A stretch of 64,000 bases of DNA. Origin: Ancylobacter amanitiformis. Its GTDB lineage: Bacteria > Pseudomonadota > Alphaproteobacteria > Rhizobiales > Xanthobacteraceae. The position numbers and the translations under genes are program-made. The stretch's first letter is position 1. The number at the start of each line of letters is the position of its first letter. The notes beneath the pieces are model-generated. The model saw only the letters and a program-made list of their open reading frames with translations. It was not told the origin of the DNA and searched no databases. The DNA lies in the NCBI RefSeq assembly GCF_030814815.1, contig NZ_JAUSVR010000001.1:558001-622000 (forward strand), written 5' to 3'. Positions 1 through 8,768 of this stretch are shown piece after piece.

Positions 1-589
1 AGCCGCTGTCGAACAGGATGAGCGGCGTCTGCCGGAGGTCCGCGAGGGTGAGACGGCTCTCGACGCTGAGCGGGTTGCCGGCCGGAACGAGGGCGACGAG
101 CGGCTCATGCCGCACTTCCTGCCACTCGAACTCCGCCGATGTCGGCAGCAGCGCCCCGGCAAAGTCAATTTCGCCCGCACGCAGGCGCTCTTCCAGTTCA
201 TCGCTGCCATATTCGGCGAGCCGCACCTCGATGCCGGGATAGTGGCGGCGATAGACGGCGAAGAGCGGGGCGAACAGCGTCGCGCTGCCCACCGGCGGCA
301 GGCCGAGCTTGAGCACGCCACGCTTCAGCCCGCGAATCTCGTCCAGCTCGGCGACGAGGTCGTCGCGATCGGCCAGCAGCCGGACGCCACGGCGGTACAC
401 GACCTCGCCCACCGGCGTCAGCAGGCTGCGATGGCCGATGCGGTCGAGCAGCGGCGCGCCGATCTCCTCCTCCAGCTGCTTCACCGCCTTGCTGACGGTG
501 GACTGGGTGGCGAAGACGGCCTTGGCGGCCTGGCTGAAGCCGCCCTGCCGCACGACCTCGACAAAGGCACGCAGGGTCCTGAAATCCAT
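1..589 (-). CDS. LysR-family transcriptional regulator (C-terminus beyond window)
   Basis: The reverse strand is open from an ATG at 589 to the window edge (196 codons). The protein begins MDFRTLRAFVEVVRQGGFSQ and continues into AAKAVFATQSTVSKAVKQLE, a classic LysR N-terminal winged helix-turn-helix (about residues 3-62). The following residues match the start of the LysR substrate-binding domain (GVLKLGLPPVGS near 95). It is divergent from lrgA-lrgB with an 88-bp gap, the usual arrangement for a LysR regulator (CidR-like) controlling a holin-like pair. The true 3' end and the effector pocket are not visible. Regulation of lrgAB is inferred from position only. Confidence 0.9.
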   Translation of the reverse strand, partial: MDFRTLRAFVEVVRQGGFSQAAKAVFATQSTVSKAVKQLEEEIGAPLLDRIGHRSLLTPVGEVVYRRGVRLLADRDDLVAELDEIRGLKRGVLKLGLPPVGSATLFAPLFAVYRRHYPGIEVRLAEYGSDELEERLRAGEIDFAGALLPTSAEFEWQEVRHEPLVALVPAGNPLSVESRLTLADLRQTPLILFDSG

Positions 590-677
590 GTCTATTCCAT
601 ATCAGAATGGTCATTAGTCAGACAATTCATTTTCATCATGCTGCGCTGCGACATATAGAGGGACCAGGAGCCTTGCC

Positions 678-1106
678 ATGTCGCACCACACACCCTTCAA
701 TTCAGCTGCCCGCATCGTCCGTCACAGCGCGCTGTGGCAGGCCGCCGTCGTTGGCGGCTTCTGGCTTGCGGGAGAAGCGGCGGTTCGCGTGCTGGGCATT
801 CCACTGCCCGGCGGCATTGTCGGACTGGCGCTGGTGCTGGGGCTGCTCGCCACCCGCCGCGTGCGCCTGCGCAGCGTGCGGCGCGGGGCCAATCTGCTGC
901 TCGCCGACATGCTGCTGTTCTTCGTGCCAGCCGTGCTGGCCGTGCTCGACCATCACGAACTGATCGGCCTGCTCGGCCTCAAGATCCTGTTCGTCATCCT
1001 GCTCAGCACGGCGGCGGTGATGTTCGTCACCGCGTTCACCGTGGACCTCTGCTATCGCTGGAGGGCCGACCATGCCCATAACCATGCCGAGCCCCTGGCT
1101 CGCTGA
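678..1106 (+). CDS. lrgA: CidA/LrgA family holin-like membrane protein
   Basis: A 142-residue membrane protein with about four hydrophobic segments (roughly 22-40, 45-58, 72-90 and 98-122). It carries the family signature IPLPGGIVGLALVLGLL and the ADMLLFFVPA segment typical of LrgA/CidA. The family is linked to control of murein hydrolase activity and to export of small metabolites such as pyruvate; which applies here is not shown. AGGAG at 666-670 supports the ATG at 678. The 3' end overlaps lrgB by 35 bp, so the two are probably translationally coupled. The divergent LysR gene is the likely regulator. Confidence 0.88.
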   Translation: MSHHTPFNSAARIVRHSALWQAAVVGGFWLAGEAAVRVLGIPLPGGIVGLALVLGLLATRRVRLRSVRRGANLLLADMLLFFVPAVLAVLDHHELIGLLGLKILFVILLSTAAVMFVTAFTVDLCYRWRADHAHNHAEPLAR

Positions 1107-1791
1107 CGCGGCCGGCCGCGTCCTCCTCTGGTCGCTGGTCACCATCGGCTTCTACTGGGGCGCCAAGCGCCTCTACCGGCGTTGGCCGCGCTGGTGGCTG
1201 TCGCCGCTTCTGGTGACGCCGCTGCTCATCGGCGCCATCGTTCTCGCGCTGCATGCCAGCTATCGCGACTATATTGGCGGCACGCGCTGGCTGATCCTGC
1301 TGCTCGGCCCGGCGACGGTCGCCTTCGCCATTCCGATCTATGAACAGCGCGGACTGATACGCCGGCACTGGCCGGTGCTGCTCGTCGGCATGGTGGCCGG
1401 CAGCCTGACCGCCATGCTCACCAGCTGGGGCCTGGCGACGCTGGTCGGGCTCGACGGCGCGCTGCGGCTCAGCCTGCTGCCGCGCTCGATGAGCACGCCC
1501 TTCGCGATGGAAGTGGCCGGCGACATCGGGGGCATCCCCGATCTGACCGCGGTCTTCGTCGTCATGACCGGCATTGCCGGCGCGGCGATCGGCGATCTGA
1601 TTCTGGCGCGGCTGTCGCTCCGTTCGGCACTCGCCCGCGGCGCGTTGTTCGGCGTCGGCGCGCATGGCGCCGGCACCGCCCGCGCGCACCAGATCGGCGC
1701 GACAGAAGGCGCGGTGGCGGGCCTGGTCATGGTGCTGGTCGGCCTCATCAACGTGCTCTGCGCGCCCCTGCTCGCGGCCCTGCTGCGGTAA
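1072..1791 (+). CDS. lrgB: LrgB family integral membrane protein
   Basis: A 239-residue polytopic membrane protein. The segment LLGPATVAFAIPIYEQR and the later RSMSTPFAMEVAGDIGGIP, FGVGAHGAGTARA and EGAVAGLVMVL blocks are the conserved core of the LrgB/CidB family. GGAGGG at 1060-1065 precedes the ATG at 1072 at good spacing; an ATG at 1084 is possible but has no better site. It partners with the overlapping lrgA gene. The pair may form an antiholin-like or metabolite export complex in the inner membrane (family knowledge). Confidence 0.88.
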   Translation: MPITMPSPWLADAAGRVLLWSLVTIGFYWGAKRLYRRWPRWWLSPLLVTPLLIGAIVLALHASYRDYIGGTRWLILLLGPATVAFAIPIYEQRGLIRRHWPVLLVGMVAGSLTAMLTSWGLATLVGLDGALRLSLLPRSMSTPFAMEVAGDIGGIPDLTAVFVVMTGIAGAAIGDLILARLSLRSALARGALFGVGAHGAGTARAHQIGATEGAVAGLVMVLVGLINVLCAPLLAALLR

Positions 1792-1806
1792 GGTCGCGCC
1801 ACGGCG

Positions 1807-2880
1807 CTACAGCACCAGCGGCGCCGTGGCGCGGATCAGCAGCGCCATCAGGTCCACCTGCCGGTTGGTGCGGGTCTTCTGGAACAGGTTCTGCAGGTGG
1901 AAGGTGACGGTGGTCGGCTTGATGCCGAACGCCTCACCAATTTCCTCCAGCCGCTTGCCGGCCGCCAGCGCCGCCGCGATGCGCGCCTCCGTCGCGGTGC
2001 AGCCGAACAGCGTCATCAGCGTTTCGGGAGGAACCTCGGGCTGCCGGTCCGGGTCGACCACGAGCACGAGCACGTGCCGCGCATTGCCGCCGGGCACCGC
2101 CACCATGGACAGTTGCAACACCAGCGGCCGCCCCTCCTCGCGCTCGATGGGGACGAGCCGCGCGCCCTCCCCGGCCTGCCGCAGATCGGCGATCGCGCCC
2201 CTGAGCTGGCGCGCCGAGGCGGGCGCGCGCGCGGCGAGGCCGGCGGTTGACAAGACCAGCCCGTCGCGGCTCTCCGCCAGCGCCCGCCCGGCTTCGTTCA
2301 CCAGCCGCACGGCGCTGGCCTCGTCGATCAGGAACAGGCCGACGGCCACCCGGTCGAAGGCCGCCGCCAGCGCGGCCAGCGTGCCCTCGCCCTCGCGCAG
2401 CGCCTTGTCGATGAGCCGCCGCTTCTCGGCCTCCAGCTCGGCCAGAAGCCCCGCGCGCACCCGCTCGACGAAGCGCAGCCGCGCCCCGATGGTCGCCAGC
2501 AGATCGTCGAAATCGACCGGCTTGACCAGATAATCGTCCGCCCCGGCGCGCTTGCCGTGCAGCACCTCGGTGCGGTCGGCCAGCGCGGTGAGGAAGATGA
2601 ACGGCACTTCCGCAAGGTCGGGCCGCTCGGCGCGCAGCTGCGCCATGAACGCGTAGCCCCCGAGCCCGGGCATGGTGATGTCGCACAGGATGAGGTCGGG
2701 CCGCGCGGTGGCGAGCATGGCCATCGCCTCGCGCCCGTTGCCCGCCTCGATCACCCGGTAGCCGGCGGACATGAGCTCCTCGGCGATGTCGCTGCGCAGG
2801 TCGACCTCGTCCTCCACGCACAGGATGGTGGCGAAGGGCTGGACAGGATCGTTCCCGGCCGTCTTGTCCAATGCCGTCAT
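1807..2880 (-). CDS. Response regulator: receiver, central sensory-like region, LuxR-type HTH
   Basis: A 357-residue two-component regulator. The receiver (about 18-135) has acidic residues in VEDE, the phosphoacceptor Asp67 in LILCDITMPG, and Lys120 in YLVKPV. A middle region (about 150-280, with DRVAVGLFLIDEASAVRLVN) resembles a PAS fold. A LuxR/GerE helix-turn-helix closes the protein (about 290-350, with TATEARIAAALAAGKRLEEI). The ATG at 2880 overlaps the TGA of the upstream kinase by four bases, so they are a cognate pair. A longer open frame upstream lies inside the kinase gene and was not used. Target genes are unknown. Confidence 0.9.
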   Translation of the reverse strand: MTALDKTAGNDPVQPFATILCVEDEVDLRSDIAEELMSAGYRVIEAGNGREAMAMLATARPDLILCDITMPGLGGYAFMAQLRAERPDLAEVPFIFLTALADRTEVLHGKRAGADDYLVKPVDFDDLLATIGARLRFVERVRAGLLAELEAEKRRLIDKALREGEGTLAALAAAFDRVAVGLFLIDEASAVRLVNEAGRALAESRDGLVLSTAGLAARAPASARQLRGAIADLRQAGEGARLVPIEREEGRPLVLQLSMVAVPGGNARHVLVLVVDPDRQPEVPPETLMTLFGCTATEARIAAALAAGKRLEEIGEAFGIKPTTVTFHLQNLFQKTRTNRQVDLMALLIRATAPLVL

Positions 2881-4655
2881 GCCGCCAGGGCCTCGCGCGG
2901 GATGGAGAGGGTGAAGGTCGAGCCGCCGCCCTCGCGCGGCGCGGCATCGACATCCCCGCCATGCATGCGGGCAATGGTGCGCGCCACATGCAGGCCGATG
3001 CCGGTGCCCTCGATGCCGGCCGAGGTGGTGGCGCGGAAGAAGCGCTCGAACAGCTGGTCGCGCTCGTCCGGAGGAATGCCGACGCCGCGGTCGCACACCG
3101 AAAGGCGGATCCATTCGCCCTCGACCGCCGCCCGCACCTCGATGGGATCGGGCACCGTGGAATATTTGACCGCGTTGGACAGGAGGTTGGAGACGATCTG
3201 GTCCATCAGCAGGGGGTCGCACATCACACTCTCGGGCAACGCCTCCAGCGACAGCTCGAAATGGCGGTCGGAGGCGGTCTCCTTCTGCCGCTCGCAGGCT
3301 TCCTGCACCAGTTTGGCGAGGTCGCAGCGGCGTATGCTGACATCGATCTGGCCGGCATCCAGCTTGGCCGCGTTGAGCGTGTTGGTGACGAGACGGGTGA
3401 GGCGCAAGGCCGCCGCGCGGATCTTGCCGGCGCGCTCGCGAATCTCCTCGCCGCTCATCTCCGCGCCGCGCCGAATCATGCGCTGGGCGCCGGAATCGAC
3501 GATGGAGAGCGGGGTGCGGAACTGGTGCGAGACCATGGCGACGAAGCCCTTGTAGAGTTCGCGCAGCCCCGTCTCGCGCGTCAGGGCATCTTCCAGGTCC
3601 TTGGTGCGGCTGTGCACCAGCGCCTCCAGCCGGTCGCGATGCTCAAGCACTTCCAGCTTGGCAAGATGAGCCTCGGTGACGTCACGGACGAAGGCGATAC
3701 CGCCGATGATGGCATCCTCCGCCTTCACGGGATAGCCGGCCATCTCGATATAGCGGTCGCCGCCCGGCAGCTGCCGGGCGGCGAGGAAGCTGGTGCGCCC
3801 GGCCAGCGTGTCGCGCATCAGGCCCATCCCCACATGTTCGGGTGGCAGGCCGAAAGCGTCGGGAAGGTTGCGCCCGACCAGGCTCACGCCGTCCGCGCCG
3901 GGAAGCAGCGAGCCCATCGCCGTGTTCCAGTGCGTACACCGCATGTCGCGGTCGAAGGCGACAATGCCGTCGCCGCTCGATTCCAGCAGCAGGCGGGAGA
4001 AGTCGCGCTCGCGCCGCATCGCCGCCTCGGCCCGCGCGGCGGCGTGCGCATGCGCCCAGAGCCGCGCGACGATGAAGGCGCCGCAGGCAATGGTGATGGC
4101 GACCGCCACCGTCACCTCCAGCAGCGCCCGGCGATAGGCGTCGCGCTGGGCCGCCAGATTGTAGCGCTCCGTCAGCAGCAGCTTGTTGCTGGCCGTGCGC
4201 AGTTCGGCGACGTCGCGCAGAACAGGCTCTACCGCCTGCGGGGCGATCGGCGCCTGGTCGGCCAGCGCCGCCTGCAGCCGCTCGTCGAGCGCGGCAAGGC
4301 GCGCGCGCGGCCCGGTAATGACGTCGCCGCCGATCTTGGCCGCCAGTTCGCGGCTGAACGGGCCGTCCGCCAGCAGCTGGAAGCGGCTATAGGCGAGATC
4401 AGCCCGCAGCCGCAGCTGGTCCGCGTCCGCCGGGCTCCGCGCGCCGGCGTTCCAGTCCTGCACGGCGATCACCAGCGCCTGGTTTTCATACTGCGCCTGG
4501 GTGAGCGCCCACATCAGGCTCTCGCCAAAACCGCCCGACATCTCCTTCTCGACCTGGAGCAGCCGCTGGACGGCGAAGGACAGCAGCGCGGCGCAGGCGA
4601 CAACCGCCAGAAAGGTAAGCGCGATGGTGACGCCCCTGCCGCGCTCCCCTGTCAT
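2877..4655 (-). CDS. Sensor histidine kinase with periplasmic domain, PAS and HisKA/HATPase
   Basis: 592 residues. There is a membrane helix near 10-30, a periplasmic stretch of about 125 residues, a second helix near 160-182 (VTVAVAITIACGAFIVARLW), a PAS domain (about 205-325), a HisKA domain with phosphoacceptor His377 in MVSHQFRTPL, and a HATPase domain (about 485-590) with N- and G-box motifs such as NLLSNAVKYS and GTGIGLHVA. It overlaps both neighbours by four bases: the upstream periplasmic oxidoreductase-fold protein and the downstream response regulator. This suggests that the periplasmic partner feeds the sensor. The signal is unknown. Confidence 0.92.
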   Translation of the reverse strand: MTGERGRGVTIALTFLAVVACAALLSFAVQRLLQVEKEMSGGFGESLMWALTQAQYENQALVIAVQDWNAGARSPADADQLRLRADLAYSRFQLLADGPFSRELAAKIGGDVITGPRARLAALDERLQAALADQAPIAPQAVEPVLRDVAELRTASNKLLLTERYNLAAQRDAYRRALLEVTVAVAITIACGAFIVARLWAHAHAAARAEAAMRRERDFSRLLLESSGDGIVAFDRDMRCTHWNTAMGSLLPGADGVSLVGRNLPDAFGLPPEHVGMGLMRDTLAGRTSFLAARQLPGGDRYIEMAGYPVKAEDAIIGGIAFVRDVTEAHLAKLEVLEHRDRLEALVHSRTKDLEDALTRETGLRELYKGFVAMVSHQFRTPLSIVDSGAQRMIRRGAEMSGEEIRERAGKIRAAALRLTRLVTNTLNAAKLDAGQIDVSIRRCDLAKLVQEACERQKETASDRHFELSLEALPESVMCDPLLMDQIVSNLLSNAVKYSTVPDPIEVRAAVEGEWIRLSVCDRGVGIPPDERDQLFERFFRATTSAGIEGTGIGLHVARTIARMHGGDVDAAPREGGGSTFTLSIPREALAA

Positions 4656-5359
4656 CGGATATCGAGGCCGTTCAGCTGCCAGACCCAGCGGGAATCATAG
4701 CGCTCGTCCTGGATGCGGGGCACGCTGTCGCGCGGATAGACGATCCAGATCGGCCCCTTGTCGCGCCGGGAGAGCGGCTTGCCGTCCATGCGCAGCGCCA
4801 GCAGCATGTCGAATTCGCGCGCGTCGGAGGCGGGGATGTCGATGCTGTAATCGTTGAGCGCCCGTGCCTTGAGCGTCACGGCCGCGCCGGCGCCAACCTG
4901 GTCCAGCACGTCCTCCAGCCGCACGCCCTCGAAAACCTTCCGCCCGTCCGTCCACGGCGTCGTTGTTTCGATGCGATGCCGGGGAAGCGCGAGCAGCATG
5001 GCCTCGTCGAACAGGGCGGCGTCGTTCTGGTTGGTGCGCGCGATCTTGCCAGTCACGGTCAGCAGCACCGGCCCGGTCGGCGCGGGCAGATCCTGCGCGC
5101 GGACCGGCTGTGCGTGCGCCTCCTGCGCGCGGGCTTGCGGCGCCGTCAGGCCGCTCCCGAGACCCAGACCCAGCGCCAGACCCAGCGCCACCAGCAGCGC
5201 CGGCACCGCGCGCGCCGCGCGCTTCCATGTCTGCGACCTGGTCTGCCACCTGGTCTGCCACCTGGTCTGCCACCGGCGCTCCCATCGGGCGCAGACCCGC
5301 GAACGCCGTGTCGCCACCCACCCCATGCCGGCTGGGCCGGCTGCCCTGTCCTGTTTCAT
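4652..5359 (-). CDS. Periplasmic oxidoreductase molybdopterin-binding-fold protein, no Mo-ligand cysteine
   Basis: 235 residues. After a basic, repeat-containing N-terminus comes a hydrophobic signal segment (about 50-78, ending in QARAQ). The mature part resembles the sulfite oxidase-type molybdopterin-binding domain: DYSIDIPASDAREFDMLLAL, then GPIWIVYPRDSVP and SRWVWQLNGLDIR, endings common in this small family. The only cysteine (residue 23) lies before the signal segment, so the usual Mo-ligating Cys is absent and catalysis is doubtful. The stop overlaps the kinase start, making it the first gene of a three-gene sensory operon. The start is uncertain because the N-terminus contains a 12-bp tandem repeat; an internal start such as Met12 is possible. 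Confidence 0.65.
   Translation of the reverse strand: MKQDRAAGPAGMGWVATRRSRVCARWERRWQTRWQTRWQTRSQTWKRAARAVPALLVALGLALGLGLGSGLTAPQARAQEAHAQPVRAQDLPAPTGPVLLTVTGKIARTNQNDAALFDEAMLLALPRHRIETTTPWTDGRKVFEGVRLEDVLDQVGAGAAVTLKARALNDYSIDIPASDAREFDMLLALRMDGKPLSRRDKGPIWIVYPRDSVPRIQDERYDSRWVWQLNGLDIR
5229..5276. repeat. 12-bp tandem repeat, four copies, inside the coding region
   Basis: Four consecutive copies of a 12-mer (consensus gtctgccacctg on the plus strand) start at 5229, 5241, 5253 and 5265; the first and last differ by one or two bases. On the minus strand they encode the WQTR repeats ahead of the signal segment of the oxidoreductase-fold protein. The unit is a multiple of three, so copy-number change would keep the frame. 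Confidence 0.9.
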
Positions 5360-5560
5360 GATCCGCCCCCGCGAAAGAAACTGTCACATGCCAACGCCAA
5401 AAAACCATCCGGGTTTGCGAAAGCCGCCCGCTCGGCTGAATTTCTTGCCGTTCCCCTCCAATCATAGGGGGCAGAACGGGCTCCAGTTCAACTAGCACTT
5501 GGACACAGCAATCGATCGATCTCGGCTTGGCCGACGACCGCCGCACGCTGGAAGACCGTC

Positions 5561-5746
5561 ATGAGTTTCACCGTTCTCCGCTTGATCTGGACCACACTCA
5601 GGGGCCGCTCCCGGCGGGCGGCCCCTTTTTTCCGCCTGCCGACCCCGACGCGGGAGGCCGGTCGTTCCCTTCGCGCCGCGCGCGATGCCGCGCGGCGCGA
5701 AGCGGTGGCCAATGATTGGGACCGCTGCGTGGGGGCGGTGGTGTGA
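5561..5746 (+). CDS. Possible small protein of 61 residues coupled to the next gene
   Basis: An ATG frame of 61 codons encodes a basic N-terminal half (MSFTVLRLIWTTLRGRSRRA) and an acidic/basic C-terminal half (ARDAARREAVANDWDRC). Its TGA (5744-5746) overlaps a GTG at 5743 that would start the secreted protein downstream, a GTGA overlap typical of coupled genes. Against it, a strong terminator-like hairpin with six T's lies inside the frame at 5601-5631. It may be a real protein, a leader peptide, or part of a small RNA. I do not recognise the sequence. Confidence 0.35.
   Translation: MSFTVLRLIWTTLRGRSRRAAPFFRLPTPTREAGRSLRAARDAARREAVANDWDRCVGAVV
5601..5631 (+). terminator. Rho-independent terminator-like hairpin inside a leader
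   Basis: An 8-bp perfect GC stem (5601-5608 with 5618-5625), a 9-base loop, then six T's (5626-5631). No gene on the plus strand ends just upstream, so the transcript it would end must begin in the 5360-5600 gap. That fits a small RNA or an attenuated leader for the gene starting near 5743. Confidence 0.6.
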
Positions 5747-6270
5747 GCGCGCCCGGTCGCTTCATCGCCTCCGGGCCGCTGCGGCGGCTGGCGCACACGC
5801 TCCCGCTCGCCGGTCTGCTGGCGGGGATGGTTGCCCTGCCCGCGCTCGCGCTCGACACGCGGCAGGCGGAGCGCGTCGTCGCGGTGCTCGAAGAACTGCA
5901 CGAGGAGACCGGCGACACGGTCTATTTCGACGAGCAGGCGGCACTCGAATGGTATGAGCGCGACGAGCGATCCTCGCGGCACATCGCGGCGGCGGGCTTC
6001 GACCGGCAGAGCTGGAAGGAAGCCTTCGACGAGACGCTGACGGGCTTCCTCGCCGCGGTGCCGCAGGCCGATATCGACCGGATGTTCGCGGCCTTCGAGG
6101 ACCATCTGGCGGCAACACCACAGCTGACCGCACGGGAAAAGCGGCAGGCCGCCTCGATCTGGGAAGCCCAGCGCAGCAAGCTGCGCAGCATTCGCGCCGA
6201 TGGCGCCCAGCATGCCACGCTGGTCGCGCCCTATGTCGGCCGCCTGAAACAGATCGCGGCGTCGCCGTGA
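5743..6270 (+). CDS. Secreted protein of unknown function
   Basis: From a GTG at 5743 the product has 175 residues. A TTG at 5716 in the same frame would add nine. The N-terminus has a basic stretch then a hydrophobic core ending in ALPALAL, a likely Sec signal peptide. The mature part is helical and charged (RQAERVVAVLEELHEETGD; ARFDRQSWKEAFDE-like segments; KRQAASIWEAQR) with no cysteine and no motif I recognise. The start choice rests on the GTGA overlap with the upstream small ORF; the ribosome site is weak at both candidates. Probably periplasmic. Confidence 0.65.
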   Translation: MSAPGRFIASGPLRRLAHTLPLAGLLAGMVALPALALDTRQAERVVAVLEELHEETGDTVYFDEQAALEWYERDERSSRHIAAAGFDRQSWKEAFDETLTGFLAAVPQADIDRMFAAFEDHLAATPQLTAREKRQAASIWEAQRSKLRSIRADGAQHATLVAPYVGRLKQIAASP

Positions 6271-6858
6271 TCGGGATGGCCTGCCGTTGGATCCGGCAGG
6301 TCGGAGTGGCAGCCTTCCGCGCCGCCGGCCCCTCGGGGCCGGATTAAGGGGGGCGGTGCGGGAGGCTGCACTTCATCCGGTTCACGCCGCGGACGGGGGA
6401 GCGGTATTGCCGGGCCGCGCGCATCCCCGGCCATCCCCTCGTCCGCACCGACGGGCGCGCAGGTCCGACGGGCAGGTCCGACGGGCAGGTCCGACGCAAG
6501 TCCGGAACACAGGGCGGGAGTGGCGCGGAATGGCGCCATCCGCCGCCGCCTCATTCCGGCGCGCTCCCTTCATCCGCCAACACGGCCCCCCAGACCTCGT
6601 TTCCGTTCATCGATCCGGAAACGATCACGCCCTGCCTTGCGGACATCAAGCGGCAGGGCGCCCCGCTGCTGCCGTGGCGGCGCGATTGAGGTGCCGGCCC
6701 ACCGCAACCGCGGCTGCGCCGGCACACCGAAGCGGCAGCGCGGGCAGAGCGCGGCTCACCTGCGGGCCCGCGATCACGAGGTGCCGACCGGCGGGGCGAA
6801 ACGGTTGCGCCGCGCGGTCTCTGGGCGCATAAGCGCGGCAAAGATTTGGAGGAATTCC
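6271..6858. other. 588-bp region upstream of ilvD
   Basis: No convincing gene. It holds a GC hairpin with 8-bp arms (6325-6332 with 6335-6342) just after the secreted protein gene, without a T-run, and a 13-bp repeat in three copies (6460-6498). A start-less frame continuous with ilvD runs from about 6520 but has no proper start or coding character. A leader of this length before a branched-chain amino acid gene might carry regulation, but no leader peptide rich in Ile, Val or Leu codons was found. Confidence 0.5.
6460..6498. repeat. 13-bp tandem repeat, three copies
   Basis: Three adjacent copies of caggtccgacggg starting at 6460, 6473 and 6486, the last diverging at its end. Non-coding; position suggests replication slippage. 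Confidence 0.85.
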
Positions 6859-8691
6859 ATGCCGGCCTATCGCTCTCGCACCACCACCCACGGCCGCAAC
6901 ATGGCCGGCGCGCGCGGCCTCTGGCGCGCCACCGGCATGAAGGACGGCGACTTCGGCAAGCCCATCATCGCGGTGGTGAACTCCTTCACCCAGTTCGTGC
7001 CCGGCCATGTCCACCTCAAGGATCTCGGCCAGCTGGTGGCGCGCGAGATCGAGGCGGCCGGCGGTGTCGCCAAGGAATTCAACACCATCGCGGTCGATGA
7101 CGGCATCGCGATGGGCCATGACGGCATGCTCTATTCGCTGCCCTCGCGCGAACTCATCGCCGACAGCGTGGAATACATGGTCAACGCGCATTGCGCCGAC
7201 GCCATGGTCTGCATCTCCAATTGCGACAAGATCACCCCCGGCATGCTGATGGCCTCGCTGCGCCTCAACATCCCGACCGTGTTCGTCTCCGGCGGCCCGA
7301 TGGAAGCCGGCAAGGTGGTTCTGGGCGGCAAGACCAAGGCGCTGGACCTCGTCGACGCCATGGTCGCCGCCGCCGACGACCGTGTCTCGGATGAAGACGT
7401 GCAGGCCATCGAGCGCTCGGCCTGCCCGACCTGCGGCTCCTGCTCGGGCATGTTCACCGCCAATTCGATGAACTGCCTGACCGAGGCGCTCGGTCTCTCG
7501 CTGCCGGGCAATGGTTCGACGCTGGCGACCCATGCCGACCGCAAGCGGCTGTTCGTCGAGGCCGGCCACACCATCGTCGACCTCGCCCGCCGTTATTACG
7601 AGCAGGACGATTCCAGCATCCTGCCGCGCTCGGTGGCGAACTTTGCCGCCTTCGAGAACGCGATGACGCTGGACATCTCCATGGGCGGCTCCACCAACAC
7701 GGTGCTGCATCTGCTCGCCGCCGCGCATGAGGGCGAGGTGCCCTTCACCATGGCCGACATCGACCGGCTGTCGCGCCGCGTGCCGGTGCTGTGCAAGGTC
7801 GCGCCCGCGGTCGGCGATGTTCACATGGAGGACGTCCACCGCGCCGGCGGCATCATGGGTATTCTGGGCGAACTCGACCGCGCCGGCCTGCTCGATACCT
7901 CGGTCGGCTCGGTCCACGCGCCGAGCCTTGCCGCCGCGCTCGACCACTGGGACGTCAAGCGCACCGCCAGCACGGCGGTGCACGAATTCTTCCGCGCCGG
8001 GCCGGGCGGCGTGCCGACGCAGGTCGCGTTCAGCCAGTCCGCCCGCTTCGACGATGTCGACACCAACCGCGAGACCGGCGTGATCCGCGACGCCGCGCAC
8101 GCCTTTTCCAGGGATGGCGGCCTCGCCGTGCTCTACGGCAACCTCGCCGAGGATGGCTGCATCGTGAAGACGGCGGGCGTCGACGAGAGCATCCTGAAAT
8201 TCAACGGCACCGCCCGCGTGTTCGAGAGCCAGGACGATGCCGTTTCCGCCATTCTCGGCAACCGGGTGAAGCCGGGCGACATCGTGCTGATCCGCTACGA
8301 GGGTCCGCGCGGCGGGCCGGGCATGCAGGAAATGCTCTATCCGACCAGCTATCTGAAGTCGAAGGGGCTCGGCAAGGCCTGCGCGCTCATCACCGACGGG
8401 CGCTTCTCCGGCGGCTCCTCGGGCCTGTCCATCGGCCATGTCTCGCCGGAAGCGGCGGAGGGCGGCGCGATCGGGCTGGTGCGCGAGGGCGACACGATCG
8501 AGATCGACATCCCCAACCGGCGCATCCATCTCGCCGTCAGCGACGCCGAACTCGCCGCCCGCCGCGAGGAGCAGGAGGCGCATGGCTGGAAGCCGGCGGC
8601 CCCGCGCAAGCGCAACGTCACCAACGCGCTCCGGGCCTATGCCGCCTTCGCCACCTCCGCCGCCAGGGGCGCGGTGCGGCTGATTCCCTGA
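6859..8691 (+). CDS. ilvD: Dihydroxy-acid dehydratase
   Basis: 610 residues, close to the E. coli enzyme (616). It dehydrates 2,3-dihydroxy-3-methylbutanoate and -pentanoate to the keto acids of valine and isoleucine in the cytoplasm, using an Fe-S cluster and Mg. The start [20 protein letters not shown] is typical. Cysteines expected to hold the cluster are at 122 ([10 protein letters not shown]) and 195 ([11 protein letters not shown]), the same numbers as in E. coli. Conserved blocks [15 protein letters not shown] and [11 protein letters not shown] are intact. GGAGGA at 6848-6853 fixes the ATG at 6859. It stands alone here, not in an ilv operon. Confidence 0.97.
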   Translation: MPAYRSRTTTHGRNMAGARGLWRATGMKDGDFGKPIIAVVNSFTQFVPGHVHLKDLGQLVAREIEAAGGVAKEFNTIAVDDGIAMGHDGMLYSLPSRELIADSVEYMVNAHCADAMVCISNCDKITPGMLMASLRLNIPTVFVSGGPMEAGKVVLGGKTKALDLVDAMVAAADDRVSDEDVQAIERSACPTCGSCSGMFTANSMNCLTEALGLSLPGNGSTLATHADRKRLFVEAGHTIVDLARRYYEQDDSSILPRSVANFAAFENAMTLDISMGGSTNTVLHLLAAAHEGEVPFTMADIDRLSRRVPVLCKVAPAVGDVHMEDVHRAGGIMGILGELDRAGLLDTSVGSVHAPSLAAALDHWDVKRTASTAVHEFFRAGPGGVPTQVAFSQSARFDDVDTNRETGVIRDAAHAFSRDGGLAVLYGNLAEDGCIVKTAGVDESILKFNGTARVFESQDDAVSAILGNRVKPGDIVLIRYEGPRGGPGMQEMLYPTSYLKSKGLGKACALITDGRFSGGSSGLSIGHVSPEAAEGGAIGLVREGDTIEIDIPNRRIHLAVSDAELAARREEQEAHGWKPAAPRKRNVTNALRAYAAFATSAARGAVRLIP

Positions 8692-8768
8692 CGCAACCTC
8701 CGGGCGGGGCGCGCGCTCCGCTCGCCCACGCCTTCCGGCTGAAAAGCCCACCCCAAACGGAGGCCCGC

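Noticed and set aside
2871..4700. Plus-strand open frame of 609 codons opposite the first kinase
   Set aside because: Antisense to the histidine kinase gene, whose phosphoacceptor His377 and ATPase motifs are clear.
5229..5276. Tandem repeats read as a CRISPR array
   Set aside because: The units are adjacent with no spacers and are only 8-17 bp; all tandem arrays in the window are of this type.
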